Shown one piece after another: positions 46,906-59,554 of a DNA stretch of 64,000 bases. The stretch is from Okapia johnstoni. Its lineage: Eukaryota; Chordata; Mammalia; Artiodactyla; Giraffidae. Location: contig CM044320.1 of NCBI GenBank assembly GCA_024291935.2, positions 54,068,001 through 54,132,000 of the forward strand, in the 5' to 3' direction. The translations under genes were made by a program, and so were the position numbers. The notes under the pieces are model-generated. The model was not told the origin of the DNA and did not search any database. It worked only from the letters and a program-made list of their open reading frames with translations. Numbering within the stretch: position 1 is the first letter of the stretch; each line of letters begins with the position of its first letter.

Positions 46906-49559
46906 ACAAAGGAGGCATAGTACATGTTTAATAGACTGGATCTGTGTCATGGGCTGAGAAGACCAAATTGTATGAATATCTAAAATAAAGCATTAAAAAA
47001 TCATCTTCCAAAGAACATTTTTTCTTCTGAATGTCTCCTATCTAAATGATGGTATTGTTCTCTCTTTCTCTGTCACTTTAAATATATACCTATTTGTGTG
47101 TGTGTGTGTGTGTGTATACACATATATAGCTTTCTACTCCATGTTATACTTCTAGGTTTTTTCTTTTATCTACATTAATATTCCTTAATAGAAGGTCTAT
47201 TTTGCTAGTACTTTGGAGTAATCCAAGAAGTAGCAAGGAAATGCCCTTATTTTTTCCTTCTTATATAACAGTAATGATAACATGCCTTCATTTTAAAAGA
47301 AAACTAAGAGTTCTCTCAGTAAAGAGAGTTTTACCCCTAGTCCCATGGAATTTAGGAAAACAAGCTTCATATTCCTTTCAATCCTTTTGTTCTTTTTTTA
47401 CATCAATTTTGATGTCTTGGATATCACATTGTCAAATCAGTCTTGTAGCTCACTGAACATGAAAATCAATTTCTATAAATCGTATATCTTCAAGGCAATT
47501 TGCACCCTCAGCATTGCTAAACAATGTTCCAATTCTCTAACTTTCCCTATTACTTGACTATCATTTTCTGTGGTAGGTTTATATGCTAGGTTATTTTGTC
47601 ATTGAAGAGAACAGAATATTGGTGGTAATTTGATATCTGGGGTAAATTTTGAGTTTAAAACAACCTGAACTTTTTCTGGAATGATCCACTTCACTCTTGA
47701 CTGTGCTTGCTGACGTCTAATATCATGTAGAACTTCATCATGACTGCAGTAAAAACAAAAACCCATAAGAAGAATTAATTTAGATTATTTTCAGATTATT
47801 GCTTTAAGACTGCCTTCAAACAGTCCTACAATTAGTTCAGAATTCTGTCTCTGAGTCCTCCTGAAAAAAAATTGTCCTTCTTTTTTCTTAATGGAAAAAT
47901 GGAGTCAGGTCAAGTCAATCAGATCAAAGCACCAACCAGTACAAGCAGGAATAATGAAGGAAAATTGCAATCACCTAAATTACTCTCAAAATCTATAGGT
48001 TTTAATAGAGATGGATGCTCTAATTCTTCCCTGGTTGACTCAGTTTGTTAACTAGTATCTATATTTGAAGACAATTTTAACTTACAAAATAAAAGTAGTT
48101 ATAATATGGCATCAGGACTTAATATACAACATGTGAGATTATTTAGGGTTTGCATTCCAGAAATGCATTAAAAATACAGCTCTCTCTGGGTTTTGGTTTG
48201 TTTGTTTGTTTTTCTGCTCGGAAGATGGGGATAATATTTCAGGGAATAATTGTGAGGGCTAATTTATATTATAAGTAAAATTCAACTATACAAAGCTTTT
48301 AAAGCATGTACTCCACATAGAAAATATTGCTCTTTATTATTTCCTAAAAGTAATATCGATTATCATATTTGAGGAAGAGGATCCCCCTAGGAAACAAGAA
48401 TAATATTCATTTCAAGGAAACTCATTTGAGAGACAATGCTAAGATTTATGCACATATCTCATTGACTCATTACAATTCTTATGTTACTTTTGAAGAAGCT
48501 GACCATGAAACTTTAAGTAACATAATGAAAATAATACTACTAGTTAATGCACAAATTGGAACTCTAAGCTCTTTTTGCTGAAATGGAAGCATGTGCTACT
48601 TATCAAACCTATATTCAATGTGGAGGACCAAACTCAGTAAGTAGTTTTCTGAAAACTAATAAAGAACTAAATTAGTAGGACAAACATTCACTTTTCATAA
48701 TCCTGGACATATACAGGAAGAAATGCAACCCCAAAATATTCCACTCAACTGGATGATTGGTTAAGCCAAGAATGACTAAATCAACACTAAGAAAAAGAAT
48801 GCTTTATATGCCTTTAACATTGCAAACTTACCTCTTCTTGTCATACAAATACATCACATGAGCCAGTTTCAATTACTAAAACTTTAGTGGCAACCATTTC
48901 AGTTTTAGATTAAGCAATCCAGTACTTCTAAGAGTCATTCTCTCTCAACACATTCAGAGTTTTCTTACTTCTATAGATAGTATTTTTAATCCATCTTCCG
49001 TTGTAGCCATGAGAGCAAAAGGAGTGAGAGAATCAAGATATGGAGTTACTGTGGTCCTTTCTGGACAGAATTTTTATGTGGATTTTAACCTGCATGAGCC
49101 ACACGTTGTTTAGTCTACCACACATGGGCAAGGCTCGTGGGAAATACTCCAGTAATCAAATGTGCCAACAAGGGCCAAGAAGAAAATGCTCCAAGGATTA
49201 TAAATATGTTATCAACATTTGTACCACTAGTGAACCAGAAAACTTGGAAGACAATGTCCAAACTGCTAGAAAAGCATGAGAAATAGGCCAGAAGTAAATG
49301 GAATATTGTGCATACTTTCTATGTGAAAATATCTAACCGTGCAAAATTTTGGAAAAGATTTCCTGAATTTTCTAAGTCAGGATTTCTCTGAAGAATAGGC
49401 TTTTTTGCTTCTTGTTTGCTGAAATACTGGGAACATATCTCATGTATAAATGTTACACTTTCTTTTCTCATATAATAAAATGTCTCCATAAAATGACTTT
49501 GAAAAGGGGCAATTCTCCAAGAAGACCTAAAAATTCCCAATGACTATTTGTAATCCCTA
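46906..49559. other. Intergenic sequence without recognised gene
   Basis: AT-rich, with a (TG)n at 47095-47115. Frames at 47202-47557 and 49040-49279 have no similarity I recognise; the first is hydrophobic by composition only. Confidence 0.4.
47095..47115 (+). repeat. (TG)n microsatellite
   Basis: Ten TG units followed by a TA/CA-rich tract. Confidence 0.95.
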
Positions 49560-51465
49560 ACAACAGATAAACTATGTCATGCATAAATTAATAGAATGAC
49601 TAAAGATAGATGAATGCACTATCACAGTTGGAGACATCAATACCCATCTATCAGAAAGAAGCAGGTAGAAAATCAGTAAGGACATAAAGGAACTCCGCAA
49701 GGTCATCAACTAACTGGTTAAAACTGACACCTATAGAGTACTTCCTCCAGAAACAGGAAAATCTACGTTCTTCTCAAGCTTTACACAGAATAATTGTCAA
49801 GACATTTTAGACCATCAAATGCACTAAACAAATTTAAAAATTAGAAATAATATAATGTCTACCCTAAGACATAATTGAACTAACCTACAAATAAATTACA
49901 AAAAGATAACTAGAAAGCCACCAAATCTCCATTTAATGGAGATTAAATGACATGCTTCTAATAACAAATGGAGCAAAGAAGAAATGTCAGAATAAATTTT
50001 AAAATACTTTGAGATAAGTAAATAAACAGACCACATCAACATTTGTAGTATACCAAAAACAGTGTTTAAAGAGAAATCAATGGCACTGAAAAAATATTAG
50101 AAAAGAAGAAAGATCTAAAATTAAAAATCTAAGTTGTGCCTCAGGATACTAGAAAAAGAAGAAATTAAATGCAAGGCAAGCCACTCACACAAACTGGAAT
50201 CAAGATTTCCAGGAGAAATATCATAAACCTTAGATATGCAGATGACACCACTCTTATGGCAGAAAGCAAAGAGGTACTAAAGAACCTCTTGATGCAAGTG
50301 AAAGAGGAGAGTGAAAATCTGGCTTAAAACTCAAAAAATGAAGATCATGGCATCCAGTCCCATCACTTGATGGCAAATAGACAGGGAAACAATGGAAACA
50401 GTGAGAGAGTTTATTTTCTTGGGCTCCAAAATCACTGCAGATGGTGACGGCAGCCATGAAATTAAAAGACATTTGCTCCTTGGAAGAAAAGCTATGACAA
50501 ACTAGACAGCATATTAAAAAACAGAGACATTACTTTGCCAACAAAGGTCTGTCTAGTCAAAGCTATGGTTTTTCCAGTAGTCACGTATGGATGTGAGAGC
50601 TGGACCATAAAGAAAGCTGAGCACTGAAGAACTGACACTTTTGAACTGTGGTGTTGGAGAATAGTCTTGAGAGTCCCTTGGGGTGCAAAGAGATCAAATC
50701 AGTCAATCCTAAAGGAAATCCATCCTGAATATTCCTTAGAAGGACTGATGCTGAAGCTCCAATACTTTGGCCACATAATGTGAAGAACTGAATAATTAAA
50801 ATACCCTGATGCTGGAAGAGGTTGAAGGCAGGAGGAGAAGGGGACGACAGATGATGAGGTGGTTGGATCGCATCACCTACTCGATGGACATGAATTTGAG
50901 CAAGCTCTGGGAGGTGGTCATGCACAGCGAAGCCCGGTATGCTGCAGTCCTTACAGTAGCAAAGAGTCAGATAGGACTGAACGACTGAACTTAACTGAAA
51001 CTAAGCTGCACACACAGGATAAACCTATGTGACTTTTGTAACATTGGTGACATAGAAACAACAAGGTATCATGCCTGAAGTAAATATTTGATAAAATGAA
51101 CTTCATTAAAATTTAAAACAGGTTGTGAGAAAGAGAATGCTTAGAAAAGTATAGGCAAGCCTCAGACTGAGAGAAATGTTTGTGAAAAAAACATCTGATA
51201 AACAACTGCTATCCAAAATATGCAAAGAATTATTAAAACTAAACAATAAGAAAACAAATAACCCAATTAACAAATAGGTACTAGACCTTAACAGACCTTA
51301 CCCCAAAGAAGATGCACAGATAATAAATAAACATATGGAAAGCTATTCATATCATATTATCAGGGAAATGTAAAATGAAACTTACTTCCGAAGTTGACCA
51401 TACTCTCTCTGCAATCCAGCAATCATGTCCCTTGGTATTTTCTTAAGGGAGTTAAAAACAAGTTT
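49560..51465 (+). mobile_element. Old L1, sense, with internal deletion and nested BovB
   Basis: The first part (about 49,590-50,170) matches the ORF2 endonuclease region ('agttggagacatcaatac', 'ttctcaagctttacac'). After the BovB it resumes at about 51,000 with sequence from much further down ORF2 ('atgaacttcattaaaatt', 'caataagaaaacaaataacc'), ending near 51,465. The RT-coding middle is missing. All frames are broken. Confidence 0.75.
50180..50998 (+). mobile_element. BovB 3' fragment nested in L1
   Basis: Starts at 'aactggaatcaagatttcc', just before the RT Tyr-Ala-Asp-Asp region, and ends 'gaacgactgaacttaactg'. Short deletions break the frame. Confidence 0.88.
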
Positions 51466-51719
51466 CCAAAAAAAGAGAAACTTTTCTTCCTACCGTTGTT
51501 AATGCTTCTTTCCTCATTTCCATGGTCTGACAAAGTGCTATATATTCTGTCCTGGATTCTGAGGCTCTCCAGGAAGTATTTTCTCCTAGGGGGTTTATTC
51601 AATTGGAGTTTCTGTGGAATAAGAGAATTGGAGCCTCCTATCCTGCCATGTTGTTGATCTCACTCTTCCCTACATTGTTTTCAATACACAGGTAATATTT
51701 CCCAAAAATACCCATATGC
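51466..51719. other. Unassigned spacer
   Basis: Slightly GC-richer than its flanks; frame 51394-51657 runs across the L1 boundary and is not a gene. Confidence 0.35.
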
Positions 51720-52056
51720 TCGGCTTCCCAAGTGGCTTAATGATAAAAGAATCTGCCTGAAATGCAGGAGGCGCAGGAGCCTCCAATTTGATCCCTGGGT
51801 CTGGAAGATCCCCTCGAGGAGAAAGTTACAACCCACTTCTTATTTGGACAAACCATGGACAGGGGACCCTGGAGGAGAGCATCGCAACCCACTCCAGTAT
51901 TCTTGCCTGGAGAATCCCCATGGTGGGCCACAGTCCATGGAATCAAAACGAGTAGGACATGACTGAAGTGACTAAGCACATGGACAGAGAAACCTGTCAG
52001 GCTATAGTCCACAGGGTCACAAAGAGTCAGCCACAACTGAGCACACATGCACAACC
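51720..52056 (+). mobile_element. Bov-tA SINE, expanded or composite
   Basis: Head at 51720 ('ggcttcccaagtggcttaat') and 3' end near 'cagccacaactgagcaca'. At about 337 bases it is longer than the usual 210: a piece with a second 'catggacag' block is repeated near 51,850 and 51,980, so two partly overlapping copies or an internal duplication are present. Confidence 0.8.
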
Positions 52057-52067
52057 TTGTGCTGGGT

Positions 52068-52530
52068 TATAAACTGGTTCATAACAGACCAAGTATTCAT
52101 AAAAAGGAACAAGTTTCCGTCAGTTGTTGTAAGGTAGATGAATCTAGAGTCTAGAATACAGAGTGAAGTAAGTCAGAAAGAGAAAACCAAATATCCTATA
52201 TTAATGCATACATATGGAATCTAGAAAAATAATACTGATTAATCTTTTTACAGAGAAGAAATGGAGATGAAGACATAGAGAATGGAACTGTGGACACAGC
52301 AAGGGATGTAGAGGCTAGGAGAAATTGAAAAAGTAGCACTTATATATATATATATGTATATATATGTAAAATAGAAAACTAGCAGGAAGTTGCTATATAA
52401 CACTGGGACCCCAGCCTGGCACTCTGTGACAACCTAAAGGGATGGAATAGAGCAGGGAAAAGAACTCAAAGGGCGGAGATATATATATAATTCTGGCTGA
52501 TTCACATTGCTGTATGACAGAAACCACCAC
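52068..52530 (+). mobile_element. L1 3' end
   Basis: Nearly the same sequence as 14669-15196: 'cagagtgaagtaagtcag', 'atgcatacatatggaatc', a TA microsatellite, 'ttgctgtatgacagaaacc'. It is cut at about 52,530, without its poly-A tail, where BovB starts. Confidence 0.85.
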
Positions 52531-53636
52531 GGAGTAGCCATCATAGTCAACAAAAGAGTCTAAAATGCAGTACTTGGATGCAATCTCAAAAATGACAGAA
52601 TGATCTCTGTTCGTTTCCAAGGCAAATCACTCAATATCACGGTAATTCAAGTCTATGCCTTGGCCAGTAACACCAAAGAAGCTGAAGTTGAACAGTTCTA
52701 TGAAGACCTACAAGACCTTCTAGAACTAACACCCAAAAAAGATGCCCTTTTCATTATAGGGGACTGAAATGCAAAGTAGGAAGTCAAGAAACACCTGGCG
52801 TAACAGGCAAATTTGGCCTTGGAGTACAGAATGAAGCAGAGCAAAGGCTAATAGAATTCTGCCAAGAGAACGCACTGATCATAGCAAACACCCACTTCCA
52901 ACAACACAAGAGAAGACTCTACACGTGGACATCACCAGATGGTCGACACCGAAATAAGATTAATTACATTCTTTGCAGCCAAAGATGGAAAAGCTTTATA
53001 CAGTCAGCAAAAACAAGACCAGGAGCTGACTGTGGATCAGATCATGAACTCCTTATTGCCAAATTCATTGAAACTGAAGAAAGTGGAGAAAACCACTAGA
53101 CCATTCAGGTATCACCTAAATCAAATCCCTTATGAATATACAGTAGAAGTGAGAAGTAGATTTAAAGGACTAGATCTGATAGACAGAATACCTGATGAAC
53201 TATGGATGGAGGTTCGTGACATTGTACAGGAGACAGGAATCAAGACCATCCCGAAGAAAAAGAAACGCAAAAAAGCAAAATGGCTGTCTGAGAAGGCCTT
53301 ACAAATAGCTGTGAAAAGAAGGGAAGCAAAAAGCAAAGGAGAAAAGGAAAGATATACCCATTTGAATGCAGAGTTCCAAAGAACAGCAAGGAGAGATAAG
53401 AAAGCCTTCCTCAGCGATCAGTGCAAAGAAATAGAGGAAAACAATAGAATAGAAAAGACTAGAGATCTCTTCAAGAAAATTAGAGATACCAAGGGAACAT
53501 TTCATGCAAAGATGGGCTCGATAAAGGACAGAAATAGCAGGGGCCTAACAGAAGCAGAAGATATTAAGAGGTGGCAAGAATACACAGAAGAATTGTACAA
53601 AAAAGTTCTTCACAACCAAGACAATCACGATGGCCA
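52531..53636 (+). mobile_element. BovB 5' part, 3' truncated at the edge of segment C
   Basis: Endonuclease-like region and linker. The frame 52939-53655 reads 238 residues, the longest BovB frame in the window, starting in the endonuclease C-terminus and ending in the linker. BovB copies normally lose their 5' end; this one has lost its 3' end, because the duplicated segment C is joined to it at about 53,636. Confidence 0.9.
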
Positions 53637-53712
53637 CAAAATGAAAACTAAATGATAATTTTATTTGATTATGAATTATTGAGGCACTGTGTAAAGAAAC
53701 AATACAAGTTTG

Positions 53713-54365
53713 CCTTTAGAAAACTATGACAAGTAAACAGAAATGCAAAAGTTAAGAGTGTGCAGAACAACATGGAAATATTAACTAGATGTATCTAAAC
53801 TGTATTATGATATATATGATAGATAGCTAAAAACATAGACAGGAGAGAGAAAAGCGAGGTAAGAAAATAAGACAGTAAGGGGTGTTGATCATTTCAGTTG
53901 ACAGAAAACTTACCTAAAGAATAAAATTTTGCCATTTGCAACAACACGGACCTGGAAAGTATTATATTAAGTAATATAAGACAGAGAGAGACAGTTGCTG
54001 TATATGAACTGTTAAAATCTAAAAAATATGTGAAATCAAAAAAATTTTTAAAAATGAATAAAACAAACCAGAGAAAACAGATTCACAGATGTAGAAAAAC
54101 AAATTATTGGTTAATAAATTAGTGAGGAAAGGAATGTTCAGAAGGGCAAAATAAGGAAAGTGGTTGAAGAGATTCAAATTACTTGTATAATTTGTAAAGT
54201 ATAAGATAAATAAGCTATAAGAATGCATAGTATAACACAGGGAAAGCAGCCAAGCTTTTATAATTACTATAAATGAAATATAACACTTAAAAATTGTGAA
54301 TCAGCATGTTGCACACATGAAACTTGCATAATATTTCAAATCACTATGTCTCCATAAAAAATGCA
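53713..54365 (+). mobile_element. Old L1 3' region (copy C)
   Basis: 'ttgccatttgcaacaacacg' and 'gtaatataagacagagag' are L1 3' landmarks, followed by the same old L1 end as in segment B-left. The first 290 bases are what B-left lost. Confidence 0.65.
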
Positions 54366-54855
54366 TTCTTAAATGTGAAAAAGAATTACGTCTAAATAAA
54401 TAAACATTTTAAATAAAAAATAAATTAAAAAAAATCTAAGTTAAATCCCTGCTTAAACTGAAAACATTAATATAGTTCAGTTTATGAAAGAGTGATAAAA
54501 ATGGGTGAAAAGACAAAGGAGGAAATGCCTAACAGCACAGGAAGACTGTTAATTTTTACTGTCAATAAGGATATTGGCGAATAACCAAATGAATTTAACT
54601 ACCATTTGAAATAACATTCAGAGATATTTGACAAACAGTCTGTTTTATCCCTTTAAGTGACCTAAAATACTAATAGACAAATCTCCTAATTTAAAAAAAA
54701 AAAGGAAAAGTCATGTGTATTACTGAACTCCTAGTCAAGTTAAGCAAATTGTTAGGGGAGAAGACACAGATTAATACAATCAAAAGTGAAAAAGAAGTGA
54801 TTGCTACTGATCTCATGCATATTAAATGTAGAAAAGCTTTATAATGATGCAAAGG
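54366..54855. other. AT-rich spacer in segment C
   Basis: Aligns with 34,846-35,324; no gene. Confidence 0.45.
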
Positions 54856-57107
54856 AACTGACCAAAACCATCTTCAAGAAATAGAAATGCAAAAAGACAA
54901 AGCAGTTGTCTGAGGAGGCCTTATAAATAGCTGAGAAAAAGAAGAGAAGAGAAAAGCAGAGTAGAAAGGGAAAGATATACCTAACTGAATGCAGAGTTTC
55001 AGAGAATAGTAAGGAGAAATAAGAGAGCATTCAAAAGTGAACAATGCAAAGAAATAGAGGAAAATAATAGAAAGGGAAAGATTAGAGATCACTTCAAGCA
55101 AATTAGAGACAGCAAGAAATGCTTCATGCAAAACTGGGCACAATAAAGGACAGAAATGGCAAGGATATAAAAAAAGCAAAAGAGATGAAGCAAGAATACA
55201 AAGAAGAAACATACAAAAAAGTTCTTAATTACCTAGATAGTTGTGATGGTGTGGCTAGACACCTAGAGCTAGACACCCTGGAGTGCGAAATCAAGTGGGC
55301 CTTAGGAAGCATTATCATAAACAAAGCCAATGGAGGTGATGGAATTCCAGCTGAACTATTTCAAATCCTAAAAGATGATGCTGATAAAGTGCTGCACTAA
55401 ATATGCCAGCAAATTTGGAAACTCAGCAGTGACCACAGGACAGGAAATGGCCAATTTTCATGTCAATCCTAAAGAAAGGTAATATCAAAGAATATTCAAA
55501 CTACCATACAACTGCACTCATTTCACATGCTGCAAGATTATGCTCAAAATCCTTCAAGCTGGACTTCATAATATGAGAAATGAGAACTTCCAGATGTACA
55601 ACTGGATTTTGAAAAGGCAAGGGAACCAGAAGTCAAACTGCCAGCATAGACTGGATCATTGAAAAAGCAAGAGAATTCCAGAAAAATAATCTACTTCTGC
55701 TTCATTGACTACAATAAAGCCTTTGACTGTGTGGATCACAAGAAACTGCATAAAATTCTTAAAGAGAAGGGAATACCAGACAACCTTACCTGTCTCCTGA
55801 GAAGGCTGTATGCAGGACAAGAAGCAACAGTTAGAACCAGATATGGACCAATGGACTGGTTCCAAATTGGGAAAGGAGTACAGCAAGGTTGTGTATTGTC
55901 ACCCTGCTTGTTTAACTTCTATGCAGAGTACATCATGCAAAATACTGGGCTAGATGACTCACAAGCTGGAATCAAGATTGCCAGGATAAATATCAGCATC
56001 CTCAGATATGCAGATGATATCACTTTAATGGGACAGAGCAAAGAGGAACTAAAGACCCTCTTGATGAAAGTCAAAGAGGAGAATGAAAAAGCTGGCTTAA
56101 AACTCAACATTCACAGATTTACAAAACTGTCTTTTGGACTCGGTGGGAGAGGGTGAGGGTGGGATGATTTGGGAGAATGGCAATGAAACTTGTATATTAT
56201 CATATGTGAAATGAATCGCCAGTCCAGTTTCAATGATACAGACAAGGTGCTCGGGGCCAGTGCACTGGAATGACCCAGAGGGATGGGATGGGGAGGGAGG
56301 TGGGTGGGGGATTCAGGATGGGGAACACATGTACACCCGTGGCAGATTCATGTCAATGTATGGCAAAGCCACTACAATATTGTAAAGTAATTAGCCTCAA
56401 TTAAAATAAATAAATTTACATTAAAAGAAAAAAACTCAACATTCAAAAAACTAAGATCAGTGCATCTGGTCCCATACCTTCATGGCAAATAGATGGGGAA
56501 ACAATGGAAATGGTGACAGACTTTATTTTCTTGGGCTCAAAAATCATTGCAGATGGTGACTGCAGCCATGAAATTAGAAGACGTTTGCTCTTTGGAAGGA
56601 AAGCTATGACAAACCTAGATATCATATTAAAAAGCAGACATTACTTTACCAACAAAGGTCCATATAGTCAAAGCTATGGTTTTTCCAGTAGTCATGTATG
56701 GATGTGAGAGGTGGACAGTAAAAAAGGCTGAGCACCAAAGAAATGATGCCTTTGAACTGTGGCATTGGAGAAGACTCTTGAGAGTCCCTTGGACAGCAAG
56801 AAGATCAAATCAGTCAGTCCAAAAGACATCAACCCTGAATATTCATTGGAGAGACTGATGATGAAGCTAAGCTCCAATACTTTGGCCATCTGATGTGCAG
56901 AGCTGACTCACAGGAAAAGAGTTTTATGCTGTGAAATGTTGAGGGGAGGAGAAGGGGGTCAAGAGAATGAGATTGTTGAGTGGCATCACTGACTTGAAGG
57001 ATATAAATTTGAGCAAACTCTGGGAGATGATGGAGGACAGGGAAGCCTCATGTGCTGCCGTCCATGGGATTGCAAAGAGTCACAAACAATTGAGCGACTA
57101 AACAACA
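54856..57107 (+). mobile_element. BovB, 5' truncated, with nested L1 (copy C)
   Basis: Same element as 35325-37245. The frame 55659-56156 reads 165 residues of reverse transcriptase including Arg-Tyr-Ala-Asp-Asp near 56,006-56,020, better kept than in copy B-left. An L1 3' end sits at 56114-56432. Confidence 0.9.
56114..56432 (+). mobile_element. L1 3' end inserted in BovB, copy C only
   Basis: A sense L1 3' end ('gtgggagagggtgagggtgg' to an A-rich tail) is flanked by a perfect 13-base target duplication, aactcaacattca, at 56101-56113 and 56433-56445. Segment B-left has the uninterrupted sequence at about 36,570. This is a clean retrotransposition after the B/C duplication. Confidence 0.95.
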
Positions 57108-57121
57108 ACAGCCTTATTTCT

Positions 57122-59458
57122 GGTCTAACCCTCAAATCCATACATGACTACTGGAAAAATCATAGCTTTGACAATAGAGACCTTTGCCTACAAAGTGATT
57201 TCTTTGATTTTTAGTACGCTGTTTAGGTGTGTCATAGCTTTTCTTTCCAGGAGTAAGCGTCTTTTAATTTCATGGCAGCAATAACCATCTGCAGTGATTT
57301 TTGCAGCCCAAGAAAATAAAACCTGACAGTGCTGCTTCTTTTCCCCCTTCTATATGTACCATGAAGTTTTGGGACCAAATGCCATGATCTCATTTTCTTA
57401 AAAATTGAGTGTTTTTTATTTTTTCTTTTTTTTAATTAATTTATTTTTTATTGAAGGATAATTGCTTTACAGAATTTTGCTGTTTTCTGTCAAACCTCAA
57501 CATGAATCAGCCATAGGTATACACAATTCCCCTCGCTTTTGAACCTCCCTCTCATCTCCCTCCCCATCCCAGCCCTCTAGATTGATACAGAGCACCTGTT
57601 TGAGTTTCCTGAGCGATACTGCAAGTTCCCGTTGGCTATCTATTTTACATACGGTTATGTAATTTTCCACGTTGCTCTTTCCATACATCTCGCCATCTCC
57701 TCCCCTCTCCCCATGTCCATAAGTCTATTCTCTATGTCTGCTTCTCCACTGTAGCCCTGTAAGCAAATTCTTCAGTACTATTTTTCTAGATTCCATATAT
57801 ATGTGTTAGAATATGGTATTTATCTTTCTCTTTCTGACTCATTTCACTCTGTATAACAGGTTCTAGGTTCATCCACCTCATTAGAACTGATTCAAATGTG
57901 TTCCTTTTTATGGCTGAGCAATATTCCATTGTGTATATATACCACAACTTCTTTATCCATTCATCTGTTGATGGACATCTAGGTTGCTTTCATGTTCTAG
58001 CTATTGTAAATAGTGCTGCAATGAACAATGGGATACACATGTCTCTTTCAGTTTTGATTTCCTCAGGGTATATGCCTAGGAGTGGGATTGCTGGGTCATA
58101 TGGTGGTTTTATTCCTAGCTTTTTAAGGAATCTCCATACCATCTTCCATAGTGGCTGTATCAGGTTTTAAGCTAGGTTTTTCACCCTCAATAAGAGGTGC
58201 TTTAGTTCACTTCCTGCCACTAGAGTGATATCATCTGCATATCTGAAGTCACTGATATTTCTCAGAGAAATCTTGATTCCAAGTAGTGATTCATCCAACT
58301 TGACACTTCACATGATATACTCTTCACGGAAGTTAAAAAAACAGGATGAAAATACAACCTTGTTCTACTATTTCTCAATTTTGAACCAATCACTTGTTGC
58401 ATGTCCGATTCTAGCTATTGCTTCTTGACCACATAAAGATTTCTCAGGAGACAAGTGAAGTAGTCTAGTATTCCCATCTCTTTAAGAATTTTCCCCAGTA
58501 TGTTGTAATCCACATAGTCAATAAAGCAGAAGTACATATATTTCTAGAATTCCCTTGCTGCTTCTATGATCCACTGGATGTTGGCAATTTGATCTGCTTC
58601 CTTTGTCTTTTCTAAATTCAGCTTGCACACCTGAAATTTCTCATTTCTTGTACTGCTGAAGTCTAGCTTGAAGGATTTTCAGCATAACTTTGATAGCATG
58701 TGTAATGAGTGAAATTATATGGCAGCTTGACATTCTTTGGCATTACTCTTCTTTGGAACTGGAATGAAAACTGACCATTTCCAGTCCTATGGCCACTACT
58801 GAGTTTTCCAAATTTTCTGACATACTGAGTGCAGCCCTTTAACAGCACCATCATTTAAGATTTGTAATAGCTCAACTGGAATTCTATCACTTCCACTATT
58901 TTACTTCCTAGTAATAATTCCTAAGGCCCACTTGACTTCACGCTCCAGGATGTCTGGCTCTAGGTGAGTGACTACACCATCATGGTTATTTTAAGACATT
59001 GTTAAGATATTTTTTGTACAGTTCTTCTGTGTATTCTTGCCACCTCTTCTTAATCTCTCCTGCTTTGGTTAGGTCCTTACCATTTCTGTGCTTTATCATG
59101 TCCATCTTTGCTTGAAATATTCCCTTGATCTCTCCAATTTTCTTGAAGAGATCTCTAGTTATCCTCATTCTTTTATTTCCCTCTACTTCTCTGCATTGTT
59201 CGTTAAAGGAGGTCTTCTTTTCTTTCTTTGCTTTTCTCTGGAACTCTGCATTCAGTTGGATACATCTTTTCCTTTCTCCCTTGCTTTTTATTTTTCTTCT
59301 TTTCTCAGCTATTTGTAAAGCTTCCTCATACAGCCACTCTCCTTCTGCATTTTTTTCCATTGAGATGGTTTGGGTCACTGACTTCTATACTATGTTAGGA
59401 ATCTCTGTCCAAGTTCTTCAGGCACTCTGTCTATCAGATCTAATTCTTTGAATCTAAG
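57122..59458 (-). mobile_element. BovB, antisense, split by L1 (copy C and beyond)
   Basis: Same element as 37258-39105 but not cut by a SINE, so it continues into the linker region; the minus-strand frame 58986-59378 reads 130 residues of it. It lies tail to tail with the preceding sense BovB. L1 insertion at 57408-58166. Confidence 0.88.
57408..58166 (-). mobile_element. L1 3' end nested in antisense BovB (copy C)
   Basis: Counterpart of 37545-38316, with the same insertion site and the same truncation point. Confidence 0.9.
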
Positions 59459-59554
59459 GTATTAGAATGAAAAGATGTTAGGCATCACTGTCCTTAGATA
59501 ATCACAAATTATGTCAGTAATGAGTTATCTTTATGCACATATTATGACTAAACT

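Larger units (their letters stand above)
53637..58905 (+). repeat. Segmental duplication, copy C (pairs with 34228-39105)
   Basis: See the entry for copy B-left for landmarks. The left edge coincides with an abrupt end of BovB. The right limit is where B-left is cut by its Bov-A2; the true extent of the original unit may be larger. Confidence 0.9.

Noticed and set aside
47202..47557. Hydrophobic frames of 84 and 70 residues
   Set aside because: They overlap in different frames in T-rich sequence; no signal of a real protein.
49040..49279. 79-residue frame, Cys/Lys-rich
   Set aside because: No domain or homologue recognised, and no start context or neighbour supports it. It may be a remnant, but I cannot show it.
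52939..53655. 238-residue frame as a host gene
   Set aside because: It is the endonuclease-linker part of BovB; the same text recurs in other BovB copies of the window.
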